From: Fibrobacter sp. UWB13 | GTDB lineage: Bacteria > Fibrobacterota > Fibrobacteria > Fibrobacterales > Fibrobacteraceae | Length of the DNA stretch: 64,000 nucleotides | Assembly: GCF_900177805.1 (NCBI RefSeq) | Contig: NZ_FXAX01000003.1 | Coordinates: 62,001-126,000, forward strand | Direction of reading: 5' to 3' | Notes under the pieces: generated by a model | The model's database searches: none | What the model was told of the DNA's origin: nothing | What the model saw: only the letters and a program-made list of their open reading frames with translations | Part shown: piece by piece, positions 26,081 to 33,321 of the stretch | How positions within the stretch are numbered: the stretch's first letter is position 1 | How the letters are laid out: each line of letters starts with the position of its first letter | Made by a program: the position numbers and the translations under genes

Positions 26081-27966
26081 CAGCTTTTCTCCTTTAAGGT
26101 CAGTTTGCAAATCGCACCTTTCTGCAAGGCTTCTTCTGCCTTGGGTTCCTGAGCGACAACGCGGCCTTTTCCTGTATATTCAACATTCATGCGGATGTTC
26201 CCCATCACTTCGAGAGCATCCTTCAACGATAAACCCTTCAAATCCGGCATTTTCTTTGCCACGGCATCGCCGAGCAAAAGCGTCTTGCCATTGACAAGTC
26301 CTCCGTCCATGCGTTCCGAAATCACACGGAGTCCCTTGCCTTCAAAGCGAACCGGGCACTTATTCCTCTTTGCGAAATCCTTAGCCGCAGACACCATCAT
26401 CCCGGAAAAGTCCTTATCGCACGGAGAACCAAGCTTGACCTGTTTCAAATTATGAGCGAGCGGCGAAATTGCCGGGTGGTAGTAAATCCCTTCCATGATG
26501 CGGCGGAAAATCGGACCTGCAGTAAGACCACCCACAGTCTTTCCATGCGGTTCATCCACAAGCACAAGGCATACATAACGCGTATCTTCGAACGGAGCAA
26601 GCCCGATAAACGAAGCCACCTGCAAATTGCGATCGTAAGAGCGAGTTTCCTTATTGTACTTTTCAGCCGTACCCGTCTTGCCGCCAAACAACACGTCGGT
26701 AAGTTTCTGCGAAGCCACCTTCTTTGCCGTACCGCTATTCACCACACGATAGAGCATTTTACGGATGGTTGCAGCCGTCTTTTCAGAAATCACACGGCGA
26801 AGTTCCATCGGTTCAATCTTTTTCACGACTTCACCCTTGGAGTTACGCCATTCCTTCACAATTTGCGGGCGCATGAGCTTGCCGCCGTTTGCAATAGCCG
26901 AATAAGCCATCACCATCTGGATCGGCGTCACAGAAACAGCATGACCAAAGCCCATCGTCTTGAGCGTTCTATCGTCGCGAGTAAGTTCAGCCGGCTTCAA
27001 AAGTCTTCCACTTTCTTCGCCAATGTAGTTGTCAAAAGCCCTTTCGCCAATGCCAAAAGCACGAGCCATTCTGTACATACGCATAGCCCCCACTTCAGAG
27101 GCAATCTTTGCAAACACAATATTCGAGGACTGCACCATCGCTTCGCTCATGTCCATATCGCCATAGATATGGGTATCGCAAATTCTTTCGGACTTCGGGT
27201 TCCATTTCCAGCATTTGCCTTCGTTGGCATAAACCTTCTGCGGACTGACAACATGGTTTTCAAGAGCGGCCGCAGCCGTAATCACCTTGAACGTTGAACC
27301 CGGTTCATACGACAACGAAACAATTTCATTCTTTGCAGCGCGATCGACACCCTGATTCTTGGAATTCGGGTCAAATGTCGGGTAGCTCGCCATCGCAAGG
27401 ATTTCGCCCGTATACGGATCCACGACAACAGCACTTGCGTTTTTCGCCGAGAATTCAGCGACACCGTCCTTCAAAGCCTTCTCTACAATTTCCTGCATGT
27501 TGCGGTCAATCGTCAGCACGAGATCCAATCCTGTCCTGGCTTCAATCACATTCTTAGAACGGTTGTAGACCTCTTTCTGGTGCGCATCCTGGACACTTAC
27601 GCGAATGCCTTCGTCACCACGGAGACTATCGTTGTAAATCTGTTCCATGCCCATGCTACCCGAGCCATTATAGCCCACCTTGCCCACAATCTGCGATGCA
27701 AGGGTCCCCTGCAAGAACAAACGGCTATAGCCCAGATTATCACTCGTATCGCGCATGCTTTCGGCAAACACGACTCCGTTTCTATCCATAATAGAGCCAC
27801 GTTCCGCATACAAGTTCTTTGTACGCGTCACAATCGACCTCGTAGTCGCCTGGTAAACACCACGGTTCATCACCTGGATGTCAAACGTCTGCAAAATCAG
27901 CCCGCCCACAACGCAAAGCACAAAAACCTTCAAGAGAAGCAGAGGATCCCAATTTCGCTTATTCAT
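26080..27966 (-). CDS. ftsI: Septal transpeptidase FtsI-type penicillin-binding protein with PASTA domain
   Basis: 628 residues. One N-terminal span (about 9-27), a dimerisation/pedestal domain (ERGSIMDRNGVVFAES), and a transpeptidase domain with S224 in EPGSTFK, the SSN motif in VQSSNIVFAK and KTG in FGGKTGTAEKYN. The C terminus (about 565-628, MPDLKGLSLKDALEVMG...) is a single PASTA-like domain, more usual in Gram-positive and Spo-type division PBPs than in proteobacterial FtsI. It cross-links septal peptidoglycan with FtsW. Its start overlaps the end of ftsL by 8 bases. Confidence 0.94.
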   Translation of the reverse strand: MNKRNWDPLLLLKVFVLCVVGGLILQTFDIQVMNRGVYQATTRSIVTRTKNLYAERGSIMDRNGVVFAESMRDTSDNLGYSRLFLQGTLASQIVGKVGYNGSGSMGMEQIYNDSLRGDEGIRVSVQDAHQKEVYNRSKNVIEARTGLDLVLTIDRNMQEIVEKALKDGVAEFSAKNASAVVVDPYTGEILAMASYPTFDPNSKNQGVDRAAKNEIVSLSYEPGSTFKVITAAAALENHVVSPQKVYANEGKCWKWNPKSERICDTHIYGDMDMSEAMVQSSNIVFAKIASEVGAMRMYRMARAFGIGERAFDNYIGEESGRLLKPAELTRDDRTLKTMGFGHAVSVTPIQMVMAYSAIANGGKLMRPQIVKEWRNSKGEVVKKIEPMELRRVISEKTAATIRKMLYRVVNSGTAKKVASQKLTDVLFGGKTGTAEKYNKETRSYDRNLQVASFIGLAPFEDTRYVCLVLVDEPHGKTVGGLTAGPIFRRIMEGIYYHPAISPLAHNLKQVKLGSPCDKDFSGMMVSAAKDFAKRNKCPVRFEGKGLRVISERMDGGLVNGKTLLLGDAVAKKMPDLKGLSLKDALEVMGNIRMNVEYTGKGRVVAQEPKAEEALQKGAICKLTLKEKS

Positions 27967-28276
27967 GCGAACCCTCCGTTATCATGATTTTTACCGGAAC
28001 TTCATTCAATCCAAGTCCCGTCTTTTCTGCAAACTTTGCAAGATGGTTAATCGAAGTGAGCTTGTTGATTTCGAAATCCTTCAAAAGGATTTCACGCTTG
28101 AGCAAGCTAGACTTCTCCCTCAAGCCGTAATAATTACCATAAAGGCGGTTGATACTATTCTGCATGTACACCGGGCACATGCAAGCCACAGTCACCATGA
28201 AAACCAACAGAAGCACAAGCCCCATAATAACGTTCTTCCCGGACTTTACGGGTTCATTCTGCACATTATCGATCAT
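27959..28276 (-). CDS. ftsL: FtsL-like division protein
   Basis: 105 residues. Short cytoplasmic N terminus, one membrane span (about 15-38), then a heptad-type coiled coil (YGLREKSSLLKREILLKDFEINKLTS) and a short tail. Length, topology and place between rsmH and ftsI are those of FtsL, which scaffolds FtsQ and the FtsWI synthase. Sequence identity in this family is always low, so the call depends mainly on context. Overlaps rsmH by four bases (ATGA). Confidence 0.82.
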   Translation of the reverse strand: MIDNVQNEPVKSGKNVIMGLVLLLVFMVTVACMCPVYMQNSINRLYGNYYGLREKSSLLKREILLKDFEINKLTSINHLAKFAEKTGLGLNEVPVKIMITEGSHE

Positions 28277-29286
28277 ACTCTTTCATAGATCCTTAACTTC
28301 GCAGAACGAGCCCGGCTGTTCCTGTTGATTTCTTCGGCCGAGGGCAAAATCGGCTTACGGTTCACTTTCTTCAAACGCTGGTGGTTGCCACCGCACATGC
28401 AAACCGGCAAGTTTTCCGGGCAAATGCATGCTTTTTCAAATTCAGCCGCCGTTTCCTTGACACAGCGGTCTTCGACAGAGTGGTAGCTCATCACGACCAA
28501 GCGACCGCCCACCTTGAGACAATTGACTGCGGCACGGAGGCTATCTTCAATCTGCTTGAGTTCGCCGTTCACTTCCATGCGGACAGCCTGGAATATGCGG
28601 GCAAGCAAACTATTGGCATCACGGCGCTTATCCGGGAATACGGCTTCGACAACAGCCTTGATATCGCTCGGGAGCACTTCGCGACCTTCGGTGGTAATTT
28701 CTCCCACTTTTTCCTTGATGCGAGTGGCAAGCTTGAACGCACGATCCATATCGGCATTTTTGCGGAGAGCGGCTGCAAAATCATCTTCGCTCACAGAGCG
28801 GAGCCATTCCTGCGCAGAGACGCTTTCACGACGGTCCATGCGGAGATCGAGCGGATTATCGCCTACAAACGTAAAACCACGGCTAGAGTCATCTACCTGA
28901 TGGCTGCTGATGCCGAGATCGTAAAGGACACCGTCGAGTGTATTCGGTTCAATTTCGTTTCCGAGTTCGCTAAACGGAACCGGATGGACAATAAACTTGG
29001 GGAGAACGCCTGCAAGGCGCTTCGTTGCAAACTGGACCGCTTCATCGTCGCGGTCAAACGCGTGGAGCGTACCATCAGAATCCAGCTTTTGGGCAATAGC
29101 GTAAGAATGGCCGCCACCGCCAAGTGTGCAGTCCGAATAGGTGCCGTTCGGCTTGATATTCAAGCCTTCAAGGCATTCCTTGAGCATCACCGGATCGTGA
29201 TAGAATTCTCTCCCTTGAACTCCAGCGACCGCAGCTTCCGAAATTTCATTTACATGTACTGACTTGCGGAGATTGTTATCTGCCAT
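28273..29286 (-). CDS. rsmH: 16S rRNA (cytosine-1402-N4)-methyltransferase
   Basis: 337 residues. MraW/RsmH signatures: REFYHDPVMLKECLEGL, SAM-binding YSDCTLGGGGHSYAIAQKL, DGVLYDLGISSHQVDDSSRGFTF, LDLRMDRRESVSAQEWL, and C-terminal LVVMSYHSVEDRCVKE. It methylates C1402 in the ribosomal P site. Overlaps mraZ by 11 bases, the standard second dcw gene. Confidence 0.96.
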   Translation of the reverse strand: MADNNLRKSVHVNEISEAAVAGVQGREFYHDPVMLKECLEGLNIKPNGTYSDCTLGGGGHSYAIAQKLDSDGTLHAFDRDDEAVQFATKRLAGVLPKFIVHPVPFSELGNEIEPNTLDGVLYDLGISSHQVDDSSRGFTFVGDNPLDLRMDRRESVSAQEWLRSVSEDDFAAALRKNADMDRAFKLATRIKEKVGEITTEGREVLPSDIKAVVEAVFPDKRRDANSLLARIFQAVRMEVNGELKQIEDSLRAAVNCLKVGGRLVVMSYHSVEDRCVKETAAEFEKACICPENLPVCMCGGNHQRLKKVNRKPILPSAEEINRNSRARSAKLRIYERV

Positions 29287-29749
29287 TATCCCCCTCCGTC
29301 AAGCCACCACCATAGAACGCGGCAGAGAAAGCATCGATTGCTTCATTTGTCTGCAAACCATACTTTTCGTTATAGCGTTCAGGATTCCATAATTCGAGAG
29401 CTTTACCGCGAGCCGTAACATAAAGAACTTCGTCTTTAAGGCCGGCATACTCCAGTAAAATTTTGGGGAGTAAAATGCGATTCTGGCCATCCATCTCCAC
29501 AACTGTGGGGCAGAGGCCTCTCCGAACTAAGTCGGCTTGACGGCGGTCGGACCAGCTGTCCAAGTCCGCCATAAATTTCTCAAACTCAGGAAGAACAAAC
29601 AACCGGAGGGTGCGGTCCGGGCCACGGGTGACCACGAACTCATTCCCTTCGGACGCCGAAAGCTGACGACGGAATTCCCTAGGGAAGGAGGTCCTTCCCT
29701 TTCCATCGATAGCCGTTTGGGCTTGTCCTATGAAAGAAGTGAAATTCAT
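29276..29749 (-). CDS. mraZ: Transcriptional regulator MraZ
   Basis: 157 residues from ATG 29749 (a GTG four codons upstream at 29761 is possible; neither has a clear ribosome-binding site). Two SpoVT/AbrB-like halves: FIGQAQTAIDGKGRTSFPREFR and, after LCPTVVEMDGQNRILLPKILLEYAGL, the second. MraZ binds repeats in its own promoter and represses dcw transcription; matching repeats are seen just upstream. Confidence 0.93.
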   Translation of the reverse strand: MNFTSFIGQAQTAIDGKGRTSFPREFRRQLSASEGNEFVVTRGPDRTLRLFVLPEFEKFMADLDSWSDRRQADLVRRGLCPTVVEMDGQNRILLPKILLEYAGLKDEVLYVTARGKALELWNPERYNEKYGLQTNEAIDAFSAAFYGGGLTEGDNGR

Positions 29750-29791
29750 ATTATTTGACACATTTTACCACAACACATATCACACGTGGAA

Positions 29792-29820
29792 AATATACCC
29801 ACTTTCAACCACACTGGCAA
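29792..29820 (-). promoter_or_regulatory. dcw promoter with MraZ-box-like repeats
   Basis: On the minus strand TTGCCA (29815-29820) and TATATT (29792-29797) are separated by exactly 17 bases. Within that spacer are GTGGT (29808-29812) and GTGGG (29798-29802), 10 bases apart, and a third GTGGT lies at 29767-29771, about three helical turns further on. The spacing and sequence fit the 10-bp-phased GTGGG/TGGGN boxes bound by MraZ. Confidence 0.65.
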
Positions 29821-29956
29821 TACAAAACCGAAACCGAGATTAAAAAAAACATACTTTTTGGCTTTGTTAAGAAAATTTTTACATAAATTTTCATTCCTCC
29901 CAGCAATTTTCAGCCGACGCAAGGTAATATTTGCGTAAGATTTTTGTTACAAGCGG

Positions 29957-30072
29957 TAAGGGTAAGTGATTAGTGGTTAGTAGACAGTAGGAAGCAAACA
30001 GAGGATGACAAGGCGCTATTTTCTAAATTTTCTAGTAACTACTAACTACTAACTATTAACTAGTAACTAAGT
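29957..30072. repeat. Heptad-repeat element upstream of the FliB-like gene
   Basis: Left arm units GTGATTA, GTGGTTA, GTAGACA, GTAGGAA. Middle contains GGCGC. Right arm is a cleaner run of TAGTAAC/TACTAAC/TATTAAC units (30031-30068) ending AACTAA, complementary in sense to the left arm. The right arm ends nine bases before the next start codon and leaves no room for a normal ribosome-binding site. The rest of this 330-bp gap (29762-29956) holds the dcw promoter and AT-rich sequence in which I see nothing else. Confidence 0.65.
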
Positions 30073-30076
30073 TTCC

Positions 30077-31108
30077 ATGCTTCTCCGTGTTCCAGAATTC
30101 TACGATTCGTTCCATTGCATTGCCGGCAAATGCACCGACACCTGTTGCATCGGTTGGGAAATCGACATCGATGACGAGAGCGCCAAGCGCTACGCCAAAG
30201 TTCAAGGCGAATTCGGCAAAAGGCTCCAGCAGAACATCGAAGACGGACATTTCAAACTGATCCCCGGCGACCGTTGCCCATTTTTAAGAGAAGACGGACT
30301 CTGCGACATGATTTGCCACCTCGGTGAATCTAGTTTGTGCGACATCTGCCGTGAGCACCCTCGATTTGTGGAAGTCTACGGAGACATCATGGAAAAGGGC
30401 GTTGGACTCTGCTGCGAAGAAGCCGTACGCTTACTGCTAGAGAGCAAAGGTTCCGCCACCTCGCCCATTGCGTTTGTCGAACGCGAAATCGACGAAATTC
30501 CAGACGAGATCCCCGATGACGCCATCGAAGCTCGCGACGCTATTTTCGAAGAACGAGAACATTTATTCAAAATACTTGCCGACCACAGCAAGCCACTGAA
30601 CAAACGACTCGTCAAACTGCTCGACTACGCCATCGAAACAAGCGGTTTCGAATTTCCAGAAACACGCCCATCCGAAATCAATGCCACCGATAAAATTTCG
30701 GACAACGCCCACCAGACGTGGATCGAGATCCTCGGCAAAGGCGAAAGTTACGGCCCCGCATGGGACACCGCATACAAGCAGCTAAAAGAAAACGGTTGGG
30801 CAAAAATCGCCCGCCAAGATTCGCCTCATCCACTTTTCACAGACAGCGATGGCGAAAAAATCATCGCCTACTTGCTATTCCGCTACTATGAAAAAAGCCT
30901 GTTCGACGGCAACAGCCTCACCAAAGTCGAGTTCGCCATTTACTTCTGGGTGATGGTGCAAAAGTTCCAAGCCACCAAAATCGACGCCATCAAATTGCTC
31001 AGCAAGCAAACCGAATATTCCGAAGAAATCATGGAACTTTTCGAGCAGGAATTCATGGAAAATCCAGCATTTTTCCCCGACAGCATCAAGAAGATATTAA
31101 TGGAATAG
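30077..31108 (+). CDS. FliB-family Cys-cluster protein (annotated elsewhere as flagellin lysine-N-methylase)
   Basis: 343 residues. The N terminus has the family's Cys pattern, C-x4-C-x3-CC (FHCIAGKCTDTCCIGW), then CPFLREDGLCDMICHLGESSLCDICREHPRF and a late CC (GLCCEEAVRLLL). These cysteines probably bind a metal or Fe-S cluster. In Salmonella the family is linked to methylation of flagellin lysines; no flagellar gene is seen here and Fibrobacter is not known to be flagellated, so the substrate must be something else. The start lacks a Shine-Dalgarno because a heptad repeat abuts it. Monocistronic. Confidence 0.8.
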   Translation: MLLRVPEFYDSFHCIAGKCTDTCCIGWEIDIDDESAKRYAKVQGEFGKRLQQNIEDGHFKLIPGDRCPFLREDGLCDMICHLGESSLCDICREHPRFVEVYGDIMEKGVGLCCEEAVRLLLESKGSATSPIAFVEREIDEIPDEIPDDAIEARDAIFEEREHLFKILADHSKPLNKRLVKLLDYAIETSGFEFPETRPSEINATDKISDNAHQTWIEILGKGESYGPAWDTAYKQLKENGWAKIARQDSPHPLFTDSDGEKIIAYLLFRYYEKSLFDGNSLTKVEFAIYFWVMVQKFQATKIDAIKLLSKQTEYSEEIMELFEQEFMENPAFFPDSIKKILME

Positions 31109-31267
31109 ACGAGGGGCGGCAAAACCTTTCAAAAAACGCAATTTTTACATTATTTTTCCCGTTTTTTGACAGAAATCACAATCCATCCCTTTATTTTTTG
31201 GTATTTTACAACTGTTTAAAAGGGATCCCCTTCAGGATCAACGAAAAACGTTTTTAGGAGTATGTGT

Positions 31268-31810
31268 ATGCTTAGTCGCATTTTCAGTTTGGTAGCTTTT
31301 GTAGCCGTCATGGGTTTTGCGCAGTTCGCACCGGAGCCGCAGGTTGCCGATATCAAATTGATGATGGATTCCACAACGAATCAGCCCATGAAGATGGACT
31401 TTTCCAAGCATCTTTCGGGCATCAGTGATCCGGGCATTATTTTCGCCCACTTCAGCAACCGCCCGCTGCTCATCTATTACTTCAGCCCGAAGTGCCCGCA
31501 CTGCCAAAAGCACTTCCCCGAGATCCAAAATCTCATCAAGGAATATGAATCCAAGGGACTCACCGGCATTGCTATTGGTTTAAACGGCGGCATCAAGAAG
31601 AACGACATCCGTTTGTTCATCGACCAGTACCACGCGGTCATTCCGGTATTCCAGGACACCGACAGCAAGTTCGGACCGGCTTACGGCACGGGCTACATCC
31701 CGGTGGTCTACCTCGTGCAGAAGGACGGCACGTTCTACCGCTACGAAACACTCAACGAAGCGAACATGAACCATTTGCGCGCTACGCTGAACAAGATTTT
31801 GAAGAAGTAA
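31268..31810 (+). CDS. Secreted thioredoxin-fold (TlpA/AhpC-TSA-like) protein
   Basis: 180 residues. ATG 31268 is chosen over the ATG six bases earlier because AGGAG then has normal spacing. A signal peptide (MLSRIFSLVAFVAVMGFA) is followed by a thioredoxin fold with active-site CPHC (YYFSPKCPHCQKHFPEIQ) and the cis-Pro loop GYIPVVYLV. Likely a periplasmic thiol-disulfide reductase, perhaps for cytochrome maturation or oxidative protection; the partner is unknown. Confidence 0.82.
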   Translation: MLSRIFSLVAFVAVMGFAQFAPEPQVADIKLMMDSTTNQPMKMDFSKHLSGISDPGIIFAHFSNRPLLIYYFSPKCPHCQKHFPEIQNLIKEYESKGLTGIAIGLNGGIKKNDIRLFIDQYHAVIPVFQDTDSKFGPAYGTGYIPVVYLVQKDGTFYRYETLNEANMNHLRATLNKILKK

Positions 31811-31815
31811 TTGCC

Positions 31816-31882
31816 ATTCCCGCCTTTGAGCGGGAATCTCCATTTTTAGGCAGCCCCGGCCTCTGTGCCGGGGTCTGTTGTT
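31816..31882. repeat. Intergenic hairpin repeats after the thioredoxin-like gene
   Basis: TTCCCGCctttgaGCGGGAA followed by TCTCC is a reverse-oriented copy of the GGAGAT...CGGGAATG repeat. Next comes CCCCGGC-ctctgt-GCCGGGG with a weak T-rich tail, which may serve as the gene's terminator. Confidence 0.5.
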
Positions 31883-32015
31883 TTATAGACCGTCGGCGGG
31901 AGGCACAAAGCACTCCGTGCTTTGTAGCCTCTGCTACGGCTCGGCAAAGCCCGAGCGAGCTCGGGCGCTGCGCTCGCCTTGCGCAGAGGTCGAACTTGTG
32001 TTTTCCTCAACACCA
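31881..32015. other. Partial duplicate of the tRNA-Arg 3' end plus GC-rich stem-loops
   Basis: TTTTATAgaCCGTCGGCGGGAG at 31881-31902 repeats, with a two-base insertion, the 3' end and flank of the tRNA gene at 32054-32074. Beyond it the sequence diverges into stems: CACAAAGCAC/GTGCTTTGT, CCTCTGC/GCAGAGG and GCCCGAG/CTCGGGC. Looks like a decayed tRNA copy or an old recombination junction. Confidence 0.4.
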
Positions 32016-32023
32016 AAAATATA

Positions 32024-32056
32024 AAAGGTTCGCACGCCTACGGCGCACGAACCTTT
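32024..32056 (-). terminator. Terminator of the tRNA-Arg gene
   Basis: A 15-bp stem (AAAGGTTCG core with complement CGAACCTTT) with a three-base loop; on the minus strand it is followed by TATATTTTT. Two pairs are G-U only on the minus strand. It starts right after the tRNA 3' end. Confidence 0.85.
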
Positions 32057-32058
32057 TA

Positions 32059-32132
32059 TACCGTCGGCGGGAGTCGAACCCACGACCCGTTGCTTAGAAG
32101 GCAACTGCTCTATCCAACTGAGCTACGACGGC
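32059..32132 (-). tRNA. tRNA-Arg (anticodon TCT)
   Basis: Full cloverleaf on the minus strand: acceptor GCCGTCG, T8-A9, D arm GCTC/GAGC, anticodon loop CTTCTAA giving TCT (reads AGA), and T arm GTGGG-TTCGACT-CCCGC. The first acceptor pair is G-U. No CCA is encoded. Confidence 0.95.
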
Positions 32133-32146
32133 GTTTGTGAGCACAC

Positions 32147-32176
32147 AATATAGTAAATAATTTGATTTTTCGTCAA
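32147..32176 (-). promoter_or_regulatory. Promoter of tRNA-Arg
   Basis: TTGACG (32171-32176) and TATATT (32147-32152) on the minus strand, 18-base spacer, about 15 bases before the mature tRNA 5' end. Confidence 0.65.
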
Positions 32177-32225
32177 TTTTCGCACGAATCAAAACCTATC
32201 TCTCCAAAAAATTACGCATTCCCCG

Positions 32226-32254
32226 TTGCCATTGTAGGAAATTTTATCTACATT
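32226..32254 (+). promoter_or_regulatory. Probable metF promoter
   Basis: TTGCCA (32226-32231), 17-base spacer, TACATT (32249-32254). It leaves a leader of about 90 bases that contains a TATGCA/TGCATA inverted repeat (about 32255-32281); no known riboswitch class was recognised in it. Confidence 0.5.
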
Positions 32255-32351
32255 TATGCATGAATTCAAATATTTGCATAAAACAAAAGCGTAACATTCG
32301 ACATTGCACTGCGGATCCAAAGCTCAATGCCGACCGTTGCACGGAGATACA

Positions 32352-33242
32352 ATGAAGATTATCGACATCCTGAAGCAAGACAAGATGAGCCTCTCCTTCG
32401 AGGTGTTCCCGCCGAAGAAAGAAACGAGTTTTGAAAACGTTAAAGCAGCTACCGAAGCAATTGCAAAGCTTAACCCCGCATTCATGAGCGTCACATACGG
32501 CGCAGGCGGTGGCGTGAGCCAGTACACGCTCGAAATTGCGAAGAATCTCAAGTACAATTTCAACATTCCGATGCTCGCCCACCTCACCTGCATTTCGAGC
32601 ACCAAGGAAACCATCCACCAGCGCATCGAAGACATGAAGGCCGCCGGCATCAAGAACGTGATGGCACTCCGTGGCGACCTCACGCCGGAACTCATTGCAA
32701 ATGGCCGTGGCGACTGCGACTACCACCACGCTGTGGAACTCATCCGCGAACTCAAGGCCGCTGATGCAGACTTTTGCATTGGCGCTGCCTGCTACCCCGA
32801 AAAGCACCCGGAAAGTCCAAACCAAGCCGAAGATATCAAGCACCTCAAGGAAAAGGTCGATGCAGGCGCCGACTTCCTCACGACGCAGATGGTCTTCGAC
32901 AACAACCTTTTCTTCAGCTTCCTTTACAAGCTCCGCGATGCAGGCGTGAACTGCCCGGTGCTCCCCGGCATCATGCCCATCACGAACGCAAACCAGGTCG
33001 ATCGCGCCATTAAGCTTTCGGGTTCATTCATGCCGCAACGTTTCAAGTCGCTTGTGGACAAGTTCGGTAGCGATCCGGACGCCATGAAGCAGGCTGGCAT
33101 CATCTACGCCACCGACCAGATCATCGACCTCTACGCGAACGGCATCACGAACGTCCACGTTTATTCCATGAACAAGCCGGACGTCGCCGAAGGCATCCTC
33201 AAGAACGTCTCTGCCATCCTCGGCAAGAACTTCGCAGGGTAA
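32352..33242 (+). CDS. metF: 5,10-methylenetetrahydrofolate reductase
   Basis: 296 residues from ATG 32352 (GGAG six bases upstream; the longer frame lacks support). MetF TIM-barrel motifs: MSLSFEVFPPKKE, AFMSVTYGAGGG, MLAHLTCISSTKE, NVMALRGDLTP, ACYPEKHPES and TTQMVFDNNLFFSFL. Reduces methylene-THF to methyl-THF for methionine synthesis, with FAD. Monocistronic; followed by a strong terminator shared with the convergent ompA-like gene. Confidence 0.95.
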   Translation: MKIIDILKQDKMSLSFEVFPPKKETSFENVKAATEAIAKLNPAFMSVTYGAGGGVSQYTLEIAKNLKYNFNIPMLAHLTCISSTKETIHQRIEDMKAAGIKNVMALRGDLTPELIANGRGDCDYHHAVELIRELKAADADFCIGAACYPEKHPESPNQAEDIKHLKEKVDAGADFLTTQMVFDNNLFFSFLYKLRDAGVNCPVLPGIMPITNANQVDRAIKLSGSFMPQRFKSLVDKFGSDPDAMKQAGIIYATDQIIDLYANGITNVHVYSMNKPDVAEGILKNVSAILGKNFAG

Positions 33243-33285
33243 AAACGAGAGAAGCCCGCTTCCGCGAGCCCATTAAATTCAACGA

Positions 33286-33316
33286 AAAAGACCTGGCTCT
33301 CAGCCAGGTCTTTTTG
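33286..33316. terminator. Bidirectional terminator between metF and the OmpA/TSP3 gene
   Basis: AAAAAGACCTGGC / GCCAGGTCTTTTT with a five-base loop. Nearly the same sequence occurs as an orphan terminator at 40023-40053. Confidence 0.88.
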
Positions 33317-33321
33317 CAATT

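Noticed and set aside
32255-32351. metF leader considered as a SAM riboswitch
   Set aside because: Only one short inverted repeat is visible and no conserved SAM-riboswitch core.
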